In this document: positions 59,440 to 64,000 of the stretch, piece after piece
How positions within the stretch are numbered: position 1 is the stretch's first letter
How the letters are laid out: each line of letters starts with the position of its first letter
Origin: Deefgea piscis
GTDB lineage: Bacteria; Pseudomonadota; Gammaproteobacteria; Burkholderiales; Chitinibacteraceae
Direction of reading: 5' to 3'
NCBI RefSeq assembly: GCF_013284055.1
Contig: NZ_CP054143.1
Coordinates: 372,001-436,000, forward strand
Length of the DNA stretch: 64,000 nt
Position numbers and translations under genes: made by a program
Notes under the pieces: generated by a model
What the model saw: only the letters and a program-made list of their open reading frames with translations
The model's database searches: none
Told to the model about the DNA's origin: nothing

Positions 59440-60492
59440 TTACTTAAACGGGCTCAAACTCCGATACGGCGCGGCCAGTGGATCGCCAATAAACACCCCT
59501 TGCGCGGGCCATGCAACGCTTTTCCAGTAGGCTTCGACTGCCGTGGCACCGAATAAATAATGTCCCAACAAAACTTGCGGATGCGGGAATTTTTGTGGGT
59601 AGCTATACGGCTCGCTCACCGTGCCGTAGCTGGCTGTTGCCCCGCTTTCTAGCCATTTCATACTACTCATTTGCCCGCTATCGGTCAGCATGCCGCCGTA
59701 GGATGTTAAATGATCGGCCAGCGCGCCGGGAACAAAACGCAGTGTTTCTAAATCTGCCACATTCGCCAAACCCGTTTGGTAAATCAAAATATCGCTTTTA
59801 TCTTTCAGCGTATTGGCCTTGATATTTTCGATTTTAATGGCAGGTTTTTTAATGATTTGACTCGGTGGAAACAAGGCCGCGCGCGAGCTGCGGGCTTGAT
59901 CCGTTGTCGTTAAAAAATACGCCGTCGCTTTAGGCTGATTACCCCAAGCTTGCACCCCACGCTCAATCAATTTTTTAGCACTCGACAAATCGTTTGCCGC
60001 CAGCATCATGCTGGGGCGGATGCCCAAATCGGTAAAAGGTTGCGTGCTGGGATGATTAAAATACGGTGATTCTGGCGTTGGCTTGCCCAGATTACTGCAT
60101 ATGCCTTCAACGTAGCCCAGCGTAATCCCATAGGTCATCCCGATGCAGTTCACACGATACGGCTTGCTCCACGCCAGCGCCAGCGCTTGAATTTTTGGCG
60201 AAAAATAAGCGTCGATTTGCGCTTTAACTTGCTCTAGTTCGCCCTCCGTAATCCACACCCGATCTGTCGGCAGGCTGATTTCGAGAATTTGCTCTGGTGC
60301 TAAATGATGCTGAGTAGCGTAATAGTCGGCAATCTCCAGAGACAGCGGATCGTTTTTATTCACCACCAGACCCAGCTGCTCGGCTCTCAATTGATAAGCT
60401 GGCGCTGCGGACTTAGCCTGCTGCACCGCAGGCGTCGCAGCGAGCGCAGCAGCATTCAATAATGCCAAACCTAAAGCCAGTAAAACTCGCAT
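59440..60492 (-). CDS. TIGR03790-family exported protein
   Basis: 350 residues: signal peptide (MRVLLALGLALLNAAALA), then a domain with LGLVVNKNDPLSLEIADYYATQHHLAPEQIL at the start, GITLGYVEGICSN, and YGTVSEPYSYPQKFPHPQVLLGHYLFGATAVEAYWKSVAWPAQGVFIGDPLAAPY at the end, which is the TIGR03790 signature. The family has no known reaction. Several upstream starts exist; this one gives the cleanest signal peptide, but no start has a strong ribosome site. Confidence 0.75.
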   Translation of the reverse strand: MRVLLALGLALLNAAALAATPAVQQAKSAAPAYQLRAEQLGLVVNKNDPLSLEIADYYATQHHLAPEQILEISLPTDRVWITEGELEQVKAQIDAYFSPKIQALALAWSKPYRVNCIGMTYGITLGYVEGICSNLGKPTPESPYFNHPSTQPFTDLGIRPSMMLAANDLSSAKKLIERGVQAWGNQPKATAYFLTTTDQARSSRAALFPPSQIIKKPAIKIENIKANTLKDKSDILIYQTGLANVADLETLRFVPGALADHLTSYGGMLTDSGQMSSMKWLESGATASYGTVSEPYSYPQKFPHPQVLLGHYLFGATAVEAYWKSVAWPAQGVFIGDPLAAPYRSLSPFK

Positions 60493-60699
60493 CGCTCGCG
60501 CCAAGTTCAATAAAAAATCAATCATAGCGGCAAATGTCACTGTAATAACAAGTAAACCATAAAAAAGCCACACGACAGTGTGGCATTTCCTTGAATGAAG
60601 CGATGTTCAGGCTGGGATTGCCGCTTTTTTGTAAGGCTTAAATCCCCGCCTAACCGCGCCAGTGAGTTGGAACCGCACTTGCATCAGCGCAAATAACGC

Positions 60700-61749
60700 T
60701 CAATGGCACTCGCCAAGCTCGTGCAGCAATTGTTGGGCGCTGTGGCTTAAATCGCCTGATGGGTCAATGGTTAATGTGCGAGCTTGGTCCATTCTGAGGT
60801 AATTATGTTGGCTACTGCGTTTATACGCAGGGTCGTAATGTTTATGAATCAGTTCGCTAGATAGCTCGATGTCTTTCCCTGCGTCGATCAGCGCATTCCA
60901 ATGCGCCAAAACAGCTTTGCCGTGCATTTCGACCAATCGGGCGAGTTTGCTTTTAAAGTTGGCAGGGTCGTTAAACAAATGGCGGTAGTCGTCGCACAAG
61001 AATCGAATTCGATCGTCATCGCTCGCTTCAATCTGAATGCAATCGGCAGCGCGAATCGCCAACATCAAGCTGGCAGGCAAATGGACTAAGCCAATGCGTT
61101 TGCTTTCCGCCTCAACAAACACCGGACGACTCGGATCAAACTGCGCCAGCTGGCGCGTTAATAGGCTATCAAACAATTTTTGTGACGGCTGCGCGCTGCT
61201 TGGGCTCGCGCCGAGCACTGAGCCACGATGCTGAGCCAGCCCTTCCAAATCCAGCGTCTGCGCGCCCGCTTGGGCTAAGGCCGTTAAAAGCCGCGTTTTG
61301 CCGCAACCGGTACGCCCAGCCAAAACGATAAAGCGCGATGCGGCAGGCAGCGCCGCCAGTTTGAGCAACACATCCGTGCGATAGGTTTTATAACCGCCTT
61401 GCAATTGGCCGGCTTTCCAGCCGATTAAATTTAAACACGTCGCCATAGACCCCGAGCGTTTGCCGCCGCGCCAGCAATAAATCAATGGCTTCCAGTTTCT
61501 GGGCTTGTCTTTAAACGTGGTGGCAAGGTGCAGACCAATATTACTGGCGACCAGACCCGCGCCGAGTTTGGTCGCCGCAAATGGGTCTTGCTTATACAGC
61601 GTACCTACAATCACCCGCTCTTCATTACTCAGCACAGGCGCATTAATTGCGCCGGGAATATGGTCGATGGCAAACTCTAGCGGCGTGCGAACGTCGATCA
61701 CTTCGTCAAAATGGTTTAGATCGGCCAAGGTCGATAACATTTTTTTCAC
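60700..61749 (-). CDS. mnmH: tRNA 2-selenouridine synthase
   Basis: 349 residues. An N-terminal rhodanese domain with the catalytic Cys in LIYCWRGGKRSGS and a P-loop domain with LAGRTGCGKTRLL. It replaces sulfur with selenium in 2-thiouridine at the tRNA wobble position through a geranylated intermediate, using selenophosphate. It is divergent from selD, so substrate and user enzymes are side by side. A GTG and an ATG three codons later are both possible starts. Also named selU/ybbB. Confidence 0.94.
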   Translation of the reverse strand: MKKMLSTLADLNHFDEVIDVRTPLEFAIDHIPGAINAPVLSNEERVIVGTLYKQDPFAATKLGAGLVASNIGLHLATTFKDKPRNWKPLIYCWRGGKRSGSMATCLNLIGWKAGQLQGGYKTYRTDVLLKLAALPAASRFIVLAGRTGCGKTRLLTALAQAGAQTLDLEGLAQHRGSVLGASPSSAQPSQKLFDSLLTRQLAQFDPSRPVFVEAESKRIGLVHLPASLMLAIRAADCIQIEASDDDRIRFLCDDYRHLFNDPANFKSKLARLVEMHGKAVLAHWNALIDAGKDIELSSELIHKHYDPAYKRSSQHNYLRMDQARTLTIDPSGDLSHSAQQLLHELGECH

Positions 61750-61887
61750 GTCTTTTCACCTTATCCACTCAATCGGTGGATTATCCCACCTACACGGCAG
61801 CCGTGGCTAAATTCATCCCGATGCCCTCTCGCCAAAGCACGACAGGGCTGCTATCTTGGGCCATTGGTTTCTGATTTAGGGGTGGTA

Positions 61888-62925
61888 ATGAGCACAAAAT
61901 TAACAACTTTATCGCACGGTGGTGGTTGCGGCTGCAAAATTGCGCCGGCGGTATTATCTGAAATGCTGTCAAAACTCCCCACTGCGGCGATGTTTCCCAA
62001 ACTGTTGGTCGGCACCGAAACCGCCGATGATGCCGCAGTGTATTGGCTCAACGACGAGCAAGCATTAGTCGCAACCACGGATTTTTTTATGCCGATTGTG
62101 GATGATGCTTTTGATTTTGGCCGTATCGCCGCCACCAATGCCATCTCGGATATTTATGCCATGGGCGGCACGCCGATTATGGCGTTAGCGATTGTCGGCA
62201 TGCCGGTTAATGTGTTGCCGATTGAAGATATCCAACAAATCTTGGCCGGCGGCGCTGCCGTTTGCGCCGCTGCTGGCATCCCGATTGCTGGCGGACACTC
62301 GATTGATGCGCCAGAGCCGATTTATGGTTTGGTCGCCATGGGCTTGGTACACCCCAAACAGCTGAAAAAAAACAGTGACGCCCAAGCTGGCGATGTGCTG
62401 ATTTTAGGCAAGCCCTTGGGCATCGGTATTTTGGGGACCGCCATGAAAAAAGGGCTGCTCGATGCTGCGGGCTATCAACAGCTGATTGATACCACGACTC
62501 AGCTGAATAAAGTCGGCAGTGATTTAGCCAAACTTGCTGGTGTGCACGCGCTAACCGACGTCACCGGCTTTGGTCTACTCGGCCATGTATTAGAAGTTTG
62601 CCGTGGCGCTCAACTCACCGCGCAAATTTGTGCCGATGATTTACCGCTATTGTCGGCGGCCGTTGGTTTTGCCCAGCAAGGCATCGGCCCTGGCGCCATT
62701 GAGCGCAATTTAGCCAGCTTTGGCCCCGATGCTGAATTTGCCGCCAGCGTTGCCGATTGGCAGCAGCGCATCATGGCCGATGCACAAACCTCCGGTGGCT
62801 TATTAGTGGCCTGCTCCGCCGACGCGGCCGACGCAGTCATGGCTTTATTTCAAGCACAAGGCTTTGCTCAAGCGGCAGTGATTGGCTCCTTGCAAGTGGG
62901 AGCAGCTAAGGTGAGCGTGGTTTAA
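61888..62925 (+). CDS. selD: Selenide, water dikinase
   Basis: 345 residues that make selenophosphate from selenide and ATP. The N-terminal glycine-rich loop SHGGGCGCKI has the catalytic Cys (C14) and Lys (K17); DDAAVYWLNDEQALVATTDFF and TDVTGFGLLGHVLE are further signatures. The Cys position is plain Cys, not selenocysteine. An AGGGG site fixes the start MSTKLTTLS. No selA or selB is in the window, so selenouridine in tRNA is the nearest visible use. Confidence 0.95.
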   Translation: MSTKLTTLSHGGGCGCKIAPAVLSEMLSKLPTAAMFPKLLVGTETADDAAVYWLNDEQALVATTDFFMPIVDDAFDFGRIAATNAISDIYAMGGTPIMALAIVGMPVNVLPIEDIQQILAGGAAVCAAAGIPIAGGHSIDAPEPIYGLVAMGLVHPKQLKKNSDAQAGDVLILGKPLGIGILGTAMKKGLLDAAGYQQLIDTTTQLNKVGSDLAKLAGVHALTDVTGFGLLGHVLEVCRGAQLTAQICADDLPLLSAAVGFAQQGIGPGAIERNLASFGPDAEFAASVADWQQRIMADAQTSGGLLVACSADAADAVMALFQAQGFAQAAVIGSLQVGAAKVSVV

Positions 62926-62949
62926 AAGCCGTACTCTCGCCCCAACAAA

Positions 62950-62983
62950 AAGCCCAAGTGATGCAGCAGCATCGCTTGGGCTT
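62950..62983 (+). terminator. Hairpin terminator after selD
   Basis: AAGCCCAAGTGATGC-AGCA-GCATCGCTTGGGCTT: 15-bp stem with one mismatch about 25 bases after the stop. The T run after it is weak. Confidence 0.75.
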
Positions 62984-63313
62984 ATTCATTGATACGATGG
63001 TAAAACCCGCCATATCGCCAGCCATTTAAACAGCAAAATGCAGGCGTTGTTTTGGTGTTGATGCTGTGCCGCGCTCGTCGGTCTGGGGCTTAAAAACCCG
63101 TTCAAGCGCACCGAGTGAGGAGGGAGACAAACAGTTTTATCGTTTGGCTCACGATCGATCGAGGGCACAGCGGAGCTGGGCGCGCTCGGGTCGCCTTTCT
63201 TTCCCCCTCTTTCTTTGGCGAGTCAAAGAAAGAGGGTCCCCGTCGCGGACTGCGACTGTAAAAAACCGTGCCGCAGGCACTTAAAACCAACCCTACCTAA
63301 CCCAAAAAACCAG
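62984..63313. other. Intergenic region between selD and hslO
   Basis: No gene. Mostly the second long repeat element; the frames across it belong to the repeat. Confidence 0.6.
63051..63290. repeat. Long intergenic inverted-repeat element, copy B
   Basis: Inverse copy of the element at 59090. It starts TTTGGTGTTGATGCTGTGCCGC and ends GTGCCGCAGGCACTTAAAACC. The inner hairpin is CCTCTTTCTTTG/CAAAGAAAGAGG here and ACTTTTCTT/AAGAAAAGT in the other copy: different bases, same pairing. The right inverted end is lost. Confidence 0.75.
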
Positions 63314-63362
63314 TGGTATTCACCGCTAGACCATAATCAACCAAGTTCTGCGAGCAATACCC
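63314..63362. repeat. 49-bp TGGTAT...ATACCC element, copy 10
   Basis: Exact length with CTAG at the usual position. Its last base directly precedes the hslO stop codon (minus strand), the same arrangement as copy 1 at the NUDIX gene. Confidence 0.68.
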
Positions 63363-64000
63363 TTATTGCACGGAGCCGGTAGCTGGGCTATCGGCATAGA
63401 GTGCACCGATATCCACGGCGTCAAACTCGTATTCTTTACCGCAGAAATCACACACGATATGCACATTACCGCGCTCGGCTAAGACTTCATCCACTTCATC
63501 GCGTTCCATCAATTTAATCATGCCGGCAACGCGGTGACGCGAGCAAGAGCAGGCAAAACGAGGCGTAGTGGGTTCAAATACGCGCACGCTGTCTTCATGA
63601 AATAAACGATACAGCACTTCACGCGCCGGTAGTTCCAGCAGCTCTTCTGGCTTAACGGTTTCTGCCAGCGTCACCAAATGTTCATACGATTGGGTTTCGT
63701 CCGCTTCCGCCGGCATTTTTTGCAGCATCATGCCTGCGGCCATTTTGTTGTCGCTTTTGGCATCGCTGCACGCCAACCACAACCGCGTTTCTAGCTGCTC
63801 AGACGCGCTCATATAGTGCTCGATAATTTGCGCCACAGACTGGCCACGCTCCATACCCACCACGCCTTGATACGCCTCGCCCACGGTTGGATCGAGCGTA
63901 ATCATAAAGCGACCCCGTCCGAGTAATTCAGCCAAGGAAGTGCCTGGACCAAAAGTTTGGATTTTGTCAGCGTCCCAGCGTGCAGTAGCACGCATGGTGC
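63363..64000 (-). CDS. hslO: Redox chaperone Hsp33, C-terminal part at window edge
   Basis: The last 212 codons; the frame is open to the right edge, so the N-terminal third is missing. TMRATARWDADKIQTFG is an internal segment. The redox switch is intact, with Cys pairs in FACSCSRHRV and IVCDFCGKEYEFDA (C-x-C and C-x2-C) that bind zinc when reduced. Hsp33 is a holdase activated by oxidation and unfolding. Confidence 0.93.
   Translation of the reverse strand, partial: TMRATARWDADKIQTFGPGTSLAELLGRGRFMITLDPTVGEAYQGVVGMERGQSVAQIIEHYMSASEQLETRLWLACSDAKSDNKMAAGMMLQKMPAEADETQSYEHLVTLAETVKPEELLELPAREVLYRLFHEDSVRVFEPTTPRFACSCSRHRVAGMIKLMERDEVDEVLAERGNVHIVCDFCGKEYEFDAVDIGALYADSPATGSVQ

Noticed and set aside
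61888-62925. selD as a selenoprotein with in-frame TGA
   Set aside because: The catalytic position is an ordinary Cys codon and no internal TGA is in frame.
63066-63290. Overlapping open frames of about 60-70 residues on both strands
   Set aside because: They are by-products of long repeat copy B.

Overview
The window reads as a continuous chromosomal segment of a betaproteobacterium, most likely Neisseriales and plausibly Chitinibacteraceae (Chitinibacter/Deefgea-like). The evidence is a modular GH19 chitinase, isc, glg and cys genes with betaproteobacterial-type proteins, an rsmI/lpoA/yraN/diaA/dolP cluster arranged as in other Proteobacteria, and a moderate GC content judged by eye. The genus is inference; no search was run. 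There is no rRNA, CRISPR array, prophage or plasmid gene.

Layout. 1-3.2 kb: edge of a rhodanese gene, a YdcZ-type membrane protein and a secreted two-CBM GH19 chitinase. 3.4-17.1 kb: a complete glycogen operon on the minus strand (glgB-glgX-pgm-glgC-glgA-glgP, then a NUDIX hydrolase), with a divergent GH13 alpha-glucosidase-like gene. 17.2-18.3 kb: two unrecognised minus-strand genes. 18.8-25.9 kb: cysE and the full Fe-S assembly operon iscR-iscS-iscU-iscA-hscB-hscA-fdx-iscX behind an IscR-type palindromic control region. 26-36.6 kb: mixed housekeeping and signalling genes (degenerate HD-GYP protein, EF-hand protein, MipA-like protein, rhlE, prmB, diguanylate cyclase, recQ, usp, APH-like kinase). 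36.7-47.3 kb: a YbbA/YbbP-type ABC system whose permease has an in-frame stop, divergent tesA, the dolP-diaA-yraN-lpoA operon facing rsmI, tRNA-Leu(CAA), a chemoreceptor and a GNAT acetyltransferase. 47.5-55 kb: Tat-exported PhoX with a three-repeat Pho box, a cysI/DUF934 sulfite reduction pair and pepN. 55-64 kb: small or AT-rich accessory genes, an EamA transporter, a TIGR03790 protein, the selenouridine pair mnmH/selD and the edge of hslO.

The least expected content is between the genes. Ten intergenic elements, each exactly 49 bp, run from (G/A/T)GGTAT-like to ATACCC-like ends. Most fold on themselves, with inner arms that differ between copies but stay complementary within a copy. They sit mostly just behind stop codons and twice directly abut one. 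A second family (long copies near 59.1 and 63.1 kb, short copies near 17.1 and 31.6 kb) has short forms that look like deletions between GTGCCGC repeats. A third is a 272-bp MITE-like element before prmB. It carries two inverted copies of a hairpin module (CAAGGC core, GTAACGC-like end) also found once between iscS and iscU, again with different but self-complementary arms. These repeats, the overlapping inverted repeats before iscR, and the interrupted permease gene are the main points for follow-up.
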